The notes: a model not told the origin generated them from the sequence alone. DNA of 64,000 nucleotides from Stappia albiluteola (GCF_014050225.1 NZ_JACFXV010000031.1:62001-126000), one strand, 5' to 3'; positions 32,016 to 41,342 are shown, counted from the stretch's first letter. Translations and numbers: made by a program.

Positions 32016-33221
32016 ATGCAGGAGGCTTTCATCGTCGATTACGTGCGCACGCCGATCGGGCGTTTCGGCGGGGTGCTTTCCGCGGTGCGTGCCGACGATC
32101 TGGCGGCGGCTCCCATCCGCGCGCTGATCGCGCGTCATGCCGGTCTCGACTGGGCAGCGATCGACGACGTGCTCTATGGCTGCGCCAACCAGGCGGGCGA
32201 GGACAACCGTAACGTCGCGCGCATGGCCGCCCTGCTCGCCGGCCTGCCGGTCGACGTGCCGGGCACGACGATTAACCGCCTGTGCGGCTCGGGCATGGAT
32301 GCGGTGCTGATGGGCGCGCGCGCCATTCGCTGCGGCGAGGCCGATCTCATCATTGCCGGCGGCGTCGAGAGCATGTCCCGCGCGCCCTTCGTCATGCCCA
32401 AGGCCACCTCCGCCTTTTCCCGTAACGCGGAGCTCTACGACACCACGATCGGCTGGCGCTTCGTCAACCCGGTGATGAAAGCGCAATACGGCATCGATTC
32501 CATGCCGGAGACCGGCGAGAATGTCGCCGAGGATTTCGCCGTGTCCCGCGCGGACCAGGACGCCTTCGCCGTGCGCTCCCAGAACCGCGCGGTGGCGGCG
32601 CAGGAGAACGGCCGCCTGGCGCAGGAAATCGTCGCCGTCGAGATTCCGGGCCGCAAGGGCGAGGTGACGGTGGTCGACAGGGACGAGCATCCGCGCCCCG
32701 GAACGACCGTGGAGTCGCTCGCCAGGCTGCCGACGCCCTTCCGGGCGGGCGGCAGCGTGACGGCGGGCAATGCCTCCGGCGTCAACGACGGTGCCGCCGC
32801 CCTGCTGATTGCCTCGAAAGGCGCCGTGGAGCGTTATGGCCTCACGCCGATCGCCCGTATTCTTGGCGGCGCCGCTGCCGGCGTGCCGCCGCGCATCATG
32901 GGCATCGGCCCGGCGCCCGCGTCGAAGAAGCTGCTTTCCCGTCTCGGGCTATCGGTCGGCGATATCGACGTGGTGGAACTCAACGAGGCCTTCGCTTCGC
33001 AGGCGCTCGCCACCCTGCGTCAGCTCGGCATCGCCGACGACGCCCAGCACGTCAACCCGAATGGCGGGGCAATCGCGCTCGGCCATCCGCTCGGCATGAC
33101 GGGCGCGCGCATCGTCGGCACGGCGGCGCTGGAGCTCCGGCATCGCGGGGCGAAACGCGCGCTGTCGGCCATGTGCATCGGCGTCGGCCAGGGCATCGCC
33201 TGCGCCATCGAGGCGGTGTAG
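32016..33221 (+). CDS. pcaF: 3-oxoadipyl-CoA / acetyl-CoA acyltransferase (PcaF-type thiolase)
   Basis: Cytoplasmic thiolase of 401 residues. Catalytic residues are all visible: Cys90 in INRLCGSGMDAV, His in GGAIALGHPLGMTGAR near 350, and the second Cys in AMCIGVGQG near 385. The segments YGCANQAGEDNRNVARMA and DTTIGWRFVNP are typical of the PcaF/PaaJ group, which splits 3-oxoadipyl-CoA to succinyl-CoA and acetyl-CoA in the beta-ketoadipate or phenylacetate pathway. No other pca gene lies here, so the assignment rests on sequence alone and general acyl-CoA thiolase activity is the alternative. A strong inverted repeat precedes it. Confidence 0.85.
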   Translation: MQEAFIVDYVRTPIGRFGGVLSAVRADDLAAAPIRALIARHAGLDWAAIDDVLYGCANQAGEDNRNVARMAALLAGLPVDVPGTTINRLCGSGMDAVLMGARAIRCGEADLIIAGGVESMSRAPFVMPKATSAFSRNAELYDTTIGWRFVNPVMKAQYGIDSMPETGENVAEDFAVSRADQDAFAVRSQNRAVAAQENGRLAQEIVAVEIPGRKGEVTVVDRDEHPRPGTTVESLARLPTPFRAGGSVTAGNASGVNDGAAALLIASKGAVERYGLTPIARILGGAAAGVPPRIMGIGPAPASKKLLSRLGLSVGDIDVVELNEAFASQALATLRQLGIADDAQHVNPNGGAIALGHPLGMTGARIVGTAALELRHRGAKRALSAMCIGVGQGIACAIEAV

Positions 33222-33224
33222 TTC

Positions 33225-34316
33225 CTACAGGGCCACCGCCTGGCCGGTGCGGGCGCTTTCTTCCGCCGCCGCACCGACCATGACCGAGACCAGCCCGTCG
33301 TTCAGCGACACTTCCGGCGTGCCGCCGCGGCGCACCAGGTCGATGAATTTCCGGTGCTGGAAGTAGGTCGAGCCGTGATGGTCGCCGGCGGCGAGGATCG
33401 CCTCGTCCACATGCACCGCCTCGCGGATTTCGCGCTTGGTGGCGCGTGGCGAGACGGCGATTTCCGAGACGCGCTCGCGCCCGTCGGGCGAAAAGCGCGA
33501 CGGGCCGGGAATGAAGGCGTCGACGCGCGCCGCGTCGCCCGTCGCCGAAATGATCTCCTGCCAGTAGGAGCCCTCGGCGAACATGCACAGGTCGAGCATC
33601 GCGCGCACGCCATTGGCGAAGTCGACCACCACGAAGGCATTGTCCAGAATATCCGGCCGGCCTTCCGGATAGGTCTCGTCGAGAAAATTGACGTCCATCG
33701 CGCCGGAAGCATAGACGCGCACCGGCTCGCTTTCGGCGATCAGCCGCATCAGGTCGAAGAAATGGCAGCATTTCTCGACCAGTGTGCCGCCGGTCTTCGC
33801 GGAAAAGCGGTTCCAGTCGCCCACTTTCTTCAGGAAGGGGAAGCGATGCTCGCGGATCGAGATCATGCGCAGCCTGCCCGCGGTTCCTTCCCGCACCTCT
33901 TTCAGCAGGCGCTGGACGGGCGGCATGTAGCGGTATTCCATCGCCACCCACAGCGGCGCGCGGCGCCTTTCCTGCAGGCTCGCCACCGCCCGACAGTCGT
34001 CGAGCGTCGTGCAAAGCGGCTTCTCGACCAGGATCGGCTTGTCGAGCCCCATGACGTCCTTCAGCACGTCGATGTGGGTGTGGTTCGGGCTGGCGATCAG
34101 GATCGCGTCGAACTCCGCCCCGCTCATCATTTCGCGATAATCGGCGAAGGCGGCGCAGCCCTCGCCCGCAAGGCGCTGCGCGGTTGCCCGCATGTCCTCG
34201 TCCGGGTCGGCGACGGCTGAGACGGACGCTCCCGGCAGGAGCCTGATGTTGCGGATATGCTCGTGGCCCATCATGCCGGAGCCGATGATGGCGTAGCGGA
34301 CCGGTTTTTCGTTCAT
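33225..34316 (-). CDS. Gfo/Idh/MocA family oxidoreductase, last gene of sugar operon
   Basis: Soluble NAD(P)-dependent sugar dehydrogenase-like protein of 363 residues. The Rossmann start reads YAIIGSGMMGHEHIRNI; the family motif is KPILVEKPLCTT, whose Lys is catalytic. The C-terminal domain has the usual open sheet with the GDWNRFSAKTGGTLVEKCCHFFDLM stretch, giving the His of the active site. Substrate is unknown, probably a cyclic polyol or sugar. The ATG at 34316 is one base away from the stop of the isomerase-like gene, so it is translationally coupled; a longer frame upstream is an artefact of overlap. Confidence 0.9.
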   Translation of the reverse strand: MNEKPVRYAIIGSGMMGHEHIRNIRLLPGASVSAVADPDEDMRATAQRLAGEGCAAFADYREMMSGAEFDAILIASPNHTHIDVLKDVMGLDKPILVEKPLCTTLDDCRAVASLQERRRAPLWVAMEYRYMPPVQRLLKEVREGTAGRLRMISIREHRFPFLKKVGDWNRFSAKTGGTLVEKCCHFFDLMRLIAESEPVRVYASGAMDVNFLDETYPEGRPDILDNAFVVVDFANGVRAMLDLCMFAEGSYWQEIISATGDAARVDAFIPGPSRFSPDGRERVSEIAVSPRATKREIREAVHVDEAILAAGDHHGSTYFQHRKFIDLVRRGGTPEVSLNDGLVSVMVGAAAEESARTGQAVAL

Positions 34317-34317
34317 G

Positions 34318-35706
34318 TCAAAGTTCCAGTACAGGGACGCCGAGAGCGCCGGCGGCCTGCCGCAGGCTGTCGCGGTGGTCGCCATAGGCCAGCGCCATGT
34401 GATGTTCGAGCGCCGCGCCCATGACACTTTCCAGGACCGATTTCGCGCCGCTGTCGAAGCGCACGACGCCGGACGTGCCGGTGAAGGCCATCGGCCGGTC
34501 CAGCATCTCGCCGCCACCGATCACCGCGAAGGTTTCGCCCCTCGCCTGCGACAGGCGAAAGAAGGTGACGCGGCCGGTCTTCAGCGGGAACTCGAAGAGA
34601 AGGGGCATCTTGCGATTGGTGTGGATCGTGGCCGAGACCTTCGCACGGTCGGCGGCCATCGAGACCGGGGCCTGGCCGCAATGCCAGACGACGCCCGTAT
34701 CGTCGGCCTCGTCGAGATCGACGAGATCGGCAAGGAAGACCGGAGCATCGGCGACCTTCTGCAACAGCAACGTCGTCAGCGCGCCGTAGACATCCGCCTC
34801 GCAGGCGCAGGGCACGCGCGCCTCTCCCATCATCGCCACCGGACCGCAGACCGCGCCGCCATATTCGGTGAAAGTCTCCGGCCAGCAGCGGATGGCGAAG
34901 GCGTCGAACTGCCCCTTCCGCCGGATTTCCTCCATCGCCGCCTTGAGCTTCAGCGAGCGGTCGAGCTGATCCTGATCGACGGTATCGAGGTTGCCGGCAA
35001 GCGCGGCGGCATCGCCCCGGATCGCGGCGGCTTCGTCCGCGGAGACCGACTTCGCGCCGGCAAACAGCGTATCAAGCTCCATCTCCTCGACCGAGATGCC
35101 GGCAAGCGCAAGGAGCTTGGCCTTGTCGTAGTGGCACGTGTCGAAACCTTCGGGCGGCTGCCCGATCCGGCCTATGCGCGCGCCCCGGATCGCGGCCACT
35201 GCCTCCGCTCCCGGCCCTCGCGCTTCCGGCGGCGGCGACAGCGGCACCGGCTTCGACCGGCGATCGCCGGCAAGCAGTTCGGCAAGTCGCGCGTCGATGC
35301 CGGCTGCGTCCGGGCTGGCATAGAGATACGAAAAGTCCCGACCGTTGAGGCCCAGCGCATGGCCGGCGAGATTGAGGCCGCAGAAGGAGTTGAGCCGCAG
35401 CCTGCCGCCGAGCCTCGGTTCGGGGATCGCCCAGATCGACAGCGGCACGGCAAAGCCGTTGGCGATCTCAACCGCCATCGAGGCATCGGTGAAGGTGACC
35501 TGCAGGATCAGGATCTGCTCCGGCTTTGCGGCCTTCAGCGCCGTTACCGCCTCGCGCGCCTGCGCGGCGTCGAACAGGAGCGACCGCGAGCCGACGATCT
35601 CGTGGCCCGTTCGCCCAAGGGCGGCGAGCATGCGGAGAAGATTTTCCTCCGCGAAGGGAACGTCGAAGGTCGGGCGGCCGAGCGGCAGGATTCCGATGCG
35701 CGCCAT
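34318..35706 (-). CDS. L-fucose/L-arabinose isomerase-fold protein
   Basis: 462-residue soluble protein of the fucose-isomerase-like superfamily. It begins ARIGILPLGRPTFDVPFAEENL, an N-terminal Rossmann-like domain used by these isomerases, and has VDQDQLDRSLKLKAAMEEI in the middle and an FAIRCWPETFTEYGGAVCGPVAMMGE block, in which Glu residues would bind the Mn2+; CEADVYGALTTLLL follows. The C-terminal barrel-like domain ends GDHRDSLRQAA. It is likely to interconvert an aldose and a ketose in the catabolic operon with the kinase and aldolase; the sugar is unknown. Confidence 0.78.
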   Translation of the reverse strand: MARIGILPLGRPTFDVPFAEENLLRMLAALGRTGHEIVGSRSLLFDAAQAREAVTALKAAKPEQILILQVTFTDASMAVEIANGFAVPLSIWAIPEPRLGGRLRLNSFCGLNLAGHALGLNGRDFSYLYASPDAAGIDARLAELLAGDRRSKPVPLSPPPEARGPGAEAVAAIRGARIGRIGQPPEGFDTCHYDKAKLLALAGISVEEMELDTLFAGAKSVSADEAAAIRGDAAALAGNLDTVDQDQLDRSLKLKAAMEEIRRKGQFDAFAIRCWPETFTEYGGAVCGPVAMMGEARVPCACEADVYGALTTLLLQKVADAPVFLADLVDLDEADDTGVVWHCGQAPVSMAADRAKVSATIHTNRKMPLLFEFPLKTGRVTFFRLSQARGETFAVIGGGEMLDRPMAFTGTSGVVRFDSGAKSVLESVMGAALEHHMALAYGDHRDSLRQAAGALGVPVLEL

Positions 35707-35709
35707 GGC

Positions 35710-36753
35710 TCAGAACCCCTTGTAGGTGTGGCGGAAGCTCGCATCCTTCGGTCGGAAGGAAGCGCCTTCCGGCCCGTAGCAGGGATGCGCGGCGAAGGGC
35801 GCCGCCTCCGCATCGGTAAGAAGATTGAGGTCGCGCATATAGGCTGTCGCCTCGCCCTCGAGCCCCGAGCGCATTTTCGCCCAGTCGGGGAAATGGCTGA
35901 AAGCTTCGAGCCAGATGGCGCGGCCCGCCAGATATCCGGACGCACCGGCCTTGTAGGCATGGGTCAGGATATTGCGGAACTCGGCCTTGCCGGCACCGGC
36001 GGACAGCATCACCCACGGCCGTCCGGCCAGCCTGCCCATTTCATCGAAGACGGCCTGCACCTCGTCCGCGCCCTCGTTGCCGACGCCCGGCACGTCGGCG
36101 GCGTTGACCGGGCTTTCCAGCTTGAAGAGGTCGACGCCGTAATCCGCCCCGGCGAATTCCGCGACCGATTTCAGCACGTCGTCGGCCTTCTTGCCCTTCA
36201 TTTCCACGTAATCGCGCGTCTGATGCGCATCCTTCGGCAACGGATAGACAAGCAGTTCGAAGACGAACGGAATGTCGTAGCGCGCGCAGGCTTCGCCGAT
36301 GCGCTTGACGAAATCCTGCTGGTGGCGGTTGACGTTCTCGCCCGCGTCCGGCCGGTACCAGGCCAGCACCTTCACGGCGTCGCCGCCCATGCGCTTGATC
36401 TTCTCCACCGACCAGTCGTCGATCTCGGAAGAAAACCTGCCTTCCGGCGTCTCCCGGAAGATCGAATCCTCCAGCGTGACGATCAGTCCCCTGGCCGGCG
36501 ACAGCAGGTCGATGCCCCGGGGGATCGCGAAATGCGGGTCGAGCAGTAGGGCAGAGCTTTCCCTCTGCAACGTCTCGACCAGCAGCGCCTTGAAGCCGGC
36601 GACATCGTCATACGGCGCCTCAGTGGTACCGTAGTGCGTCGCGATCGGTCGCTTGATGGGCGGGCGCTGGTCAACCGCCGTCATCTTGAACCGGCCGGCG
36701 TCATCCGCCATACGCCGCATGCCCCAGAGTTTGCCGGGTGTCAGATCCGTCAT
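35710..36753 (-). CDS. class I tagatose-1,6-bisphosphate/sulfo-sugar aldolase-like protein (LacD family)
   Basis: 347-residue TIM-barrel aldolase of the LacD/YihT type. The N-terminus has RFKMTAVDQRPPIKRPI, matching the family's start, and LLLDPHFAIPRGIDLL follows. The Schiff-base region reads DYGVDLFKLESPVNA, whose Lys is the expected catalytic residue. It would split a phosphorylated ketose to dihydroxyacetone phosphate and an aldehyde. Relatives act on tagatose bisphosphate or sulfofructose phosphate, which cannot be told apart here. Its start overlaps the kinase stop by ATGA. Confidence 0.82.
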   Translation of the reverse strand: MTDLTPGKLWGMRRMADDAGRFKMTAVDQRPPIKRPIATHYGTTEAPYDDVAGFKALLVETLQRESSALLLDPHFAIPRGIDLLSPARGLIVTLEDSIFRETPEGRFSSEIDDWSVEKIKRMGGDAVKVLAWYRPDAGENVNRHQQDFVKRIGEACARYDIPFVFELLVYPLPKDAHQTRDYVEMKGKKADDVLKSVAEFAGADYGVDLFKLESPVNAADVPGVGNEGADEVQAVFDEMGRLAGRPWVMLSAGAGKAEFRNILTHAYKAGASGYLAGRAIWLEAFSHFPDWAKMRSGLEGEATAYMRDLNLLTDAEAAPFAAHPCYGPEGASFRPKDASFRHTYKGF

Positions 36754-37646
36754 GCTCTTTCCTTCAGGAATTCCTGGACTTCAATCCGAGAGGGCGCGCC
36801 GGAGCGTCCCCCAAAGCGGCTGCACTTGATCGCAGCCGCCGCATTGGCAAAGCGCATCGCTGCAACTTCGTCCTCGCCGTTGCCGAGCGCCAGCGCGAAG
36901 GCGCCATGCCAGACATCGCCGGCGCCGAGCGTATCGGCAACCGGGATCCGGAAGGCCGGCATCGTGCGCACCATATCTCCTTCCAGCCATGAGACCCCGT
37001 CCCCGCCACGCGTCACGCAAACGAAAGCCCCGGTCTCCGCCCGCGCGCGCTTCAGGCCGGCGGCAAGGTCAGCGCCGCCGGAAAACTCGGCAAGCCCCTG
37101 CTCCGAAAAGGCGAGATGCGTGGCAAGCCGCAAGGCGTCCCCGGCAATACGGGTCGGCGCCTCGACATCCATCACGCCCGGCTTGCCGCGCTCGCGTGCC
37201 AGCCGCATGACGGCTTCGGCGCCATCCGGCCATCGGGTATCTGCCAGTGCGGCATCGAATTCGGGCACTGAGCTGCCTGTGAGCCAGCCGGCGCCCTTTT
37301 CCATCGTCTCATCGCGATAGTTCACGATCTGCCTCTCGCCATCCCTATCGAGCAGGATCGAGGAAAACGAAGAGCGCCGCCCCTTTTCCCGGCGCACAAG
37401 CCGGCAATCGACGCCCTCGGCATCGATATCCTTCAGAATCAAATCGCCGATTGGGTCGTCGCCAAGGCGGGCAGCCAGCAACGCCTGGCCGCCAAGCCTT
37501 GCCACGGCGACCGCCGCATTGGCCGCGCATCCCCCGCCGACGATCGCCGCCTCCCTTGCCCGGTACTTCTCGGCGCGGCGCGGCATTTCATCGAGCGTGA
37601 GCACGAAATCGATCACGGCGATGCCCGCAATCAGCACGGCGGTCAT
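36750..37646 (-). CDS. PfkB family carbohydrate kinase, first gene of sugar operon
   Basis: Ribokinase-fold sugar kinase of 298 residues. Motif 1 is VGGGCAANAAVAVARLGG, which binds the sugar; motif 2 is VADTLGAGDVWHGAFALAL, with the catalytic Asp in GAGD and the anion hole. A sugar phosphate made here would feed the aldolase encoded directly downstream. The order kinase, aldolase, isomerase-like protein, dehydrogenase on one strand with 4-base overlaps or gaps of 1-3 bases marks a single operon, whose promoter should be in the 317-base divergent region upstream. Confidence 0.9.
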   Translation of the reverse strand: MTAVLIAGIAVIDFVLTLDEMPRRAEKYRAREAAIVGGGCAANAAVAVARLGGQALLAARLGDDPIGDLILKDIDAEGVDCRLVRREKGRRSSFSSILLDRDGERQIVNYRDETMEKGAGWLTGSSVPEFDAALADTRWPDGAEAVMRLARERGKPGVMDVEAPTRIAGDALRLATHLAFSEQGLAEFSGGADLAAGLKRARAETGAFVCVTRGGDGVSWLEGDMVRTMPAFRIPVADTLGAGDVWHGAFALALGNGEDEVAAMRFANAAAAIKCSRFGGRSGAPSRIEVQEFLKERA

Positions 37647-37963
37647 TTCATCTCCTTCGAGAGCCCGGCCGCGGGGACACAGGGTTGGCTACGCCCCGAA
37701 CACTAGCAAGTCTTATATAAGTTACAAGACCAATGTCGCCGGATCATGAGAGCGCGCCCGGTCAGCGAAGGCGGCGCAGGTAACGCTTGATAAACCCTAC
37801 GGTAAATATCCCGCCCATTCTCACGGGATTTAAGATTTTGGCAGTTCGCCCGGCTTTACCTTACGCAACAGAGTGATGGGGAACGGCTGCCGTTTCGAAG
37901 GCTTCGTCGATGCAATGGAGCCTGGTCAATGGCGCTGCTGGCGACAATGGAGAGTAAGGGCGT
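37647..37963. other. divergent control region between sugar operon and carrier-protein operon
   Basis: 317 bases without a supported gene. It contains an AT-rich palindrome (37712-37721) near the sugar operon. The carrier-protein side ends in GGAGAGTAAGGGCGT before the ATG at 37964. An open plus-strand frame from 37873 reads through the carrier-protein gene region in another phase and is not a gene. Confidence 0.5.
37712..37721. promoter_or_regulatory. operator-like palindrome upstream of the sugar kinase gene
   Basis: CTTATATAAG is a perfect 10-base palindrome, flanked by CAAGT on the left and TTACAAGAC on the right, giving a longer partial dyad in the CTTGTA...TACAAG style favoured by GntR-type repressors. 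It lies 66 bases before the kinase start codon. The link to sugar-operon control is inferred. Confidence 0.4.
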
Positions 37964-38221
37964 ATGACCACTGCCGAAATCATCCGGGATCTCGTGGGCA
38001 AGCACGGCAAGCTGCCGGTCGACGTCGCGACGCTTGGCGACGACAGCGACCTCTACACGGCCGGCCTCTCCTCCTTCGCCTCCGTCCAGCTCATGCTGGC
38101 TCTGGAAGAGCAGTTCGACATCGAGTTTCCCGAGACCATGCTGAAGCGGGCGACCTTCGCATCGATCCGCGCGATTGCCGACGCGGTGGACTCGATCGTC
38201 CGGGACCAGGCGGCCGCGTGA
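37964..38221 (+). CDS. acyl/aminoacyl carrier protein
   Basis: 85-residue four-helix carrier protein. The phosphopantetheine site is Ser37 in TAGLSSFASVQLML, where the usual Asp before the Ser is itself Ser (GLSS instead of GxDS). Acidic helix 2 continues ALEEQFDIEFPE, as in dedicated carrier proteins. By context its prosthetic thiol is loaded not with a fatty acid but with an amino acid by the ligase encoded two genes downstream. It is the first gene of a five-gene set; its stop overlaps the next start by one base (TGATG). Confidence 0.88.
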   Translation: MTTAEIIRDLVGKHGKLPVDVATLGDDSDLYTAGLSSFASVQLMLALEEQFDIEFPETMLKRATFASIRAIADAVDSIVRDQAAA

Positions 38222-39402
38222 TGAATATCGCCAGCAAAGCCGATGCGATCGGTCTTGGCGAGCGCGCCCGCCGCGCCGCCAGGGTGGCGGGCGAATTCGC
38301 CGATGCGGTCGACCGCGAGGGGCGCTTCCCCCGGGAAGGCATGGAGGCGGTCGCGGCCGAGCGGCTGATGGGCATCCAGGTTCCGGCGGTCCATGGCGGC
38401 GAGGGCGCGACAATCTCGGAGGTCGCCGAAGTCTGCGCCATCCTCGGCCAGGCCTGCGCGGCGACGGCGATGACCTACGCCATGCACCAGATCCAGGTGG
38501 CGAGCATCGCCGGCTTTTCCGGCGGCAGCGCCTGGCATGCGGGCTTCCTGAAGCGGCTTTGCGACGAGCAACTCCTGATCGCGTCGGCGACCAGCGAAGC
38601 GGGCATCGGCGGCAACCTGCGCAACTCCGTCTGCGCCATCGAAACGATCGGCGACACGGTGCGGCTGGAAAAGGACGCCACCGTCATTTCCTACGGCGCC
38701 AATGCCGACGCCATCCTGGTCACGTCGCGCGCTCATGCCGACGCGGCGCCGAGCGATCAGGTCAGCACGCTTTTCCTGAAGGATCAGTACACGCTGGAGC
38801 ACACCCGCGACTGGGATACGCTCGGCATGCGCGGCACCTGCTCCGACGGCTATGTCTTCCGTGGCGAAGCGCCGAAGGAACAGGTCCTGCCCGCGCCCTT
38901 TGCGGAGATCGCCGCCGAATCCATGCTGGCCGTCTCGCATCTCCTGTGGGGCGCCCTCTGGTACGGGATCGCCGCCGATGCGGTGGCCCGCGCGCAGGGC
39001 TTCGTGCGCGCCGCCGCCAAGCGGTCGCCCGGCACGACGCCGCCCGGCGCCCTGCGCCTCGCCGAAGCCTCCAGCCTGCTTCAGCAGGTCAAGGGCAACG
39101 TCGTGGCCGGCCTTCGCCAGTTCGAGGCCGCGAAAGGCGATGCCGACAGGCTGTCGGCGATGAGCTTCGCGGTGGCCATGAACAACGTGAAGGTCGGCGT
39201 TTCGCAGACGATCCTGACCATCATCAACCACTGCCTGCTGATCAACGGCATCATGGGCTACAAGAACGGCACGCCCTTCAGCCTCGGCCGGCACCTGCGC
39301 GACGCCCATTCCGCGCAGCTGATGATTTCCAACGACCGCATCCTCGGCAATACCTCGACGATGCTTCTGGTCCACAAGCAGGACACCAGCCTGATCGGAT
39401 AG
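38221..39402 (+). CDS. acyl-CoA dehydrogenase-like flavoprotein in carrier-protein cluster
   Basis: Soluble protein of 393 residues with the acyl-CoA dehydrogenase fold: an N-terminal helical domain (IQVPAVHGGEGATISEVAEVCAIL), a middle beta domain opening SATSEAGIGGNLRNS, and a C-terminal four-helix domain. In the middle domain the FAD-contacting pattern S.T.....GS is altered but recognisable. Members coupled to carrier proteins oxidise aminoacyl or acyl groups held on the phosphopantetheine arm, as in antibiotic pathways, and a similar job on an aminoacyl thioester is plausible here. Its start overlaps the carrier-protein stop, and the ligase gene follows after 3 bases. Confidence 0.87.
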   Translation: MNIASKADAIGLGERARRAARVAGEFADAVDREGRFPREGMEAVAAERLMGIQVPAVHGGEGATISEVAEVCAILGQACAATAMTYAMHQIQVASIAGFSGGSAWHAGFLKRLCDEQLLIASATSEAGIGGNLRNSVCAIETIGDTVRLEKDATVISYGANADAILVTSRAHADAAPSDQVSTLFLKDQYTLEHTRDWDTLGMRGTCSDGYVFRGEAPKEQVLPAPFAEIAAESMLAVSHLLWGALWYGIAADAVARAQGFVRAAAKRSPGTTPPGALRLAEASSLLQQVKGNVVAGLRQFEAAKGDADRLSAMSFAVAMNNVKVGVSQTILTIINHCLLINGIMGYKNGTPFSLGRHLRDAHSAQLMISNDRILGNTSTMLLVHKQDTSLIG

Positions 39403-39405
39403 GAC

Positions 39406-40314
39406 ATGGACGCGCAAACGAGCTTTCTCGACACGCTTTTCGATCGCGGCATCCTGCATGAAAGCGGTGTCGATGGCCTCTATGCCCGCAGCGCCCTCTT
39501 CGAGGACGTGATCCGCCGGTTCGAGGACTATGTCATCGGCCTCGGCAGGGACGAGACGGACGAGGCCATGGTCTTCCCGCCGGGCATGACGATGGCCGAC
39601 TTCGAGACCAGCGGCTACATGAAGAACTTTCCGCAGCTCGCCGGCACGGTGCACGCCTTTTGCGGCGACACGCACGACCACATGGCGCTGCTGGAATGCC
39701 TGGCCACCGGCAAGGACTGGACGGACGGCCAGAAGCGCACGGGCCTCGCCCTGACGCCGGCCGCCTGCTATCCGCTCTATCCGATCGTCGCCCGCCGCGG
39801 CGCCCTTCCCGAGGGCGGCCTGACGGTGGCGCTGCAGTCCTATTGCTTCCGCCATGAACCGTCCAAGGATCCCGCGCGCATGCAGATGTTCCGCCAGCGC
39901 GAATATGTGCGGGTCGGTTCCGCCGACGAAGCGATTGCCTTCCGCGAGACCTGGAAACGGCGCGGTTCCGAGATCATGACCGCGCTCGAACTTCCCCATC
40001 ACGTCGATGTCGCCAACGACCCGTTCTTCGGGCGTGCCGGCAAGATGATGGGCGCGAGCCAGCGCGAGCAGGAACTGAAGTTCGAGATGCTGGTGCCGAT
40101 CACCTCTTCCGACAAGCCGACCGCCTGCATGAGCTTCAACTATCATCAGGACAATTTCGGCAAGGCCTGGAACATCCGCCAGAGGAACGGCGAGCCGGCG
40201 CACACCGCCTGCGTCGGCTTCGGGCTGGAGCGCATCACGCTGGCGCTGCTGCGCCATCACGGCCTGGAGCCCGCCGAATGGCCTGACGGCGTGCGCAAGG
40301 TGCTTTGGGGCTGA
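39406..40314 (+). CDS. amino acid:[carrier protein] ligase (truncated class II seryl-tRNA synthetase homologue)
   Basis: 302-residue enzyme with only the catalytic core of atypical, archaeal-type seryl-tRNA synthetases and no tRNA-binding arm. Motif 2 reads [22 protein letters not shown] and motif 3 [16 protein letters not shown]. Cys121, Glu166 and Cys269 have the order and setting of the three zinc ligands of that enzyme type. Characterised Bradyrhizobium and Agrobacterium members activate glycine or alanine and transfer it to the phosphopantetheine of a neighbouring carrier protein, not to tRNA. The carrier-protein gene two genes upstream fits exactly. What becomes of the loaded amino acid is not known. 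Confidence 0.9.
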   Translation: MDAQTSFLDTLFDRGILHESGVDGLYARSALFEDVIRRFEDYVIGLGRDETDEAMVFPPGMTMADFETSGYMKNFPQLAGTVHAFCGDTHDHMALLECLATGKDWTDGQKRTGLALTPAACYPLYPIVARRGALPEGGLTVALQSYCFRHEPSKDPARMQMFRQREYVRVGSADEAIAFRETWKRRGSEIMTALELPHHVDVANDPFFGRAGKMMGASQREQELKFEMLVPITSSDKPTACMSFNYHQDNFGKAWNIRQRNGEPAHTACVGFGLERITLALLRHHGLEPAEWPDGVRKVLWG

Positions 40315-40325
40315 GCGCAGGCGAC

Positions 40326-41339
40326 ATGGATGCGACGAGCAAACTGCCGAAGCTCTTTCCCGGCCTCGACCCGGCGACATATCCGCGTCACGGCCTACAC
40401 GCGCCGGAGCGCGACTGGCCGGAGACCAACTGCTATCTGGATGTCTGGATCGAGTTGCTGCACGCCGCCGGCCTGCCGCCGGAAGCCTGCCTCGGCTATT
40501 CGGTGACGCAGGACTTCGAAGGCGACCAGTTCACCTTCTTCAAGGTGCCGCTGGAAGACCTGGAAACGCTCTACGGCATCCGCGTCACGGAACTGGCGAT
40601 CTACGACCGGGTCGAAAACCACGTTGCCGAACAGCTTGGCCGCGGGCGGGCGACGCTGGTGGAGGTCGACAGCTTCTTCCTGCCGGATACGCAGGGCACG
40701 TCCTATCGCGAGGATCACGGCAAGACGACGATCGCCGTCAATCGCCTCGATGTCGAAGGCCGGTCGATGGATTATTTCCACGGCCTCGGCCTGCACCGGC
40801 TGCAAGGCGACGACTTCGACGGCATCTTCCAGCGGGCCGCGCATCAACGGGACTTCGCTTTCCTGCCCTACACCGAATTCGCCAAGTTCCCGGAAAGGCA
40901 CGCCAACCAGCCGGGGCTGGGCGAGACGGCCCTTGCCTTGCTGTCCCGCCATCTGGCACGGCGTCCGGCGGCGAACCCGGTCTGCGCCTTTGCCGAGGTT
41001 CTGCCCGGCAAGGTCGCGGCGGTCGCCGAGCGCGAATTCGGCTTCTTCCACCTGTTCGCCTTCAATACGGCTCGCCAGCTTGGCGCCAATTTCGAGCTTT
41101 TCTCCAGTCATCTCGCCTGGCTGTCGGCGGAGGGGGCCGGCGATTTCACCGCTGAGCAGCGAGCGGCCAAGGCGATCTCGGAGTGCTGCAAGGCGGTGCA
41201 GTTCCAGCTCGCCCGTGCGGTCGCGCGCCGGAAATTCGATACGCTCGGCCCCGCCCTGCAGCCGGCGGTCGAGGCCTGGGACGCCCTCATGGCAGGCCTC
41301 GACGCCAAGGTCGGCAAGGCCGCCGCGCCCGCCGCGTGA
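40326..41339 (+). CDS. DUF1839 family protein
   Basis: 337-residue soluble protein that I recognise as DUF1839, a family found beside aminoacyl:carrier-protein ligase genes. It opens with LHAPERDWPETNCYLDVWIELLHAAGL and has VEVDSFFLPDTQGTSYREDHGKTTIAV in the middle, with conserved Asp, Tyr and His residues that could be catalytic: the Cys in NCYLDVW is an attractive site for accepting a thioester. It may transfer the amino acid from the carrier protein to another molecule; this is inference. Start is the ATG at 40326 (11 bases after the ligase stop); a TTG at 40305 would overlap the ligase gene. Confidence 0.8.
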   Translation: MDATSKLPKLFPGLDPATYPRHGLHAPERDWPETNCYLDVWIELLHAAGLPPEACLGYSVTQDFEGDQFTFFKVPLEDLETLYGIRVTELAIYDRVENHVAEQLGRGRATLVEVDSFFLPDTQGTSYREDHGKTTIAVNRLDVEGRSMDYFHGLGLHRLQGDDFDGIFQRAAHQRDFAFLPYTEFAKFPERHANQPGLGETALALLSRHLARRPAANPVCAFAEVLPGKVAAVAEREFGFFHLFAFNTARQLGANFELFSSHLAWLSAEGAGDFTAEQRAAKAISECCKAVQFQLARAVARRKFDTLGPALQPAVEAWDALMAGLDAKVGKAAAPAA

Positions 41340-41342
41340 GCC

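Noticed and set aside
34315-36549. 744-codon plus-strand open frame
   Set aside because: Antisense to the isomerase-like and aldolase genes; high GC at third positions makes both strands open. No protein motif seen.
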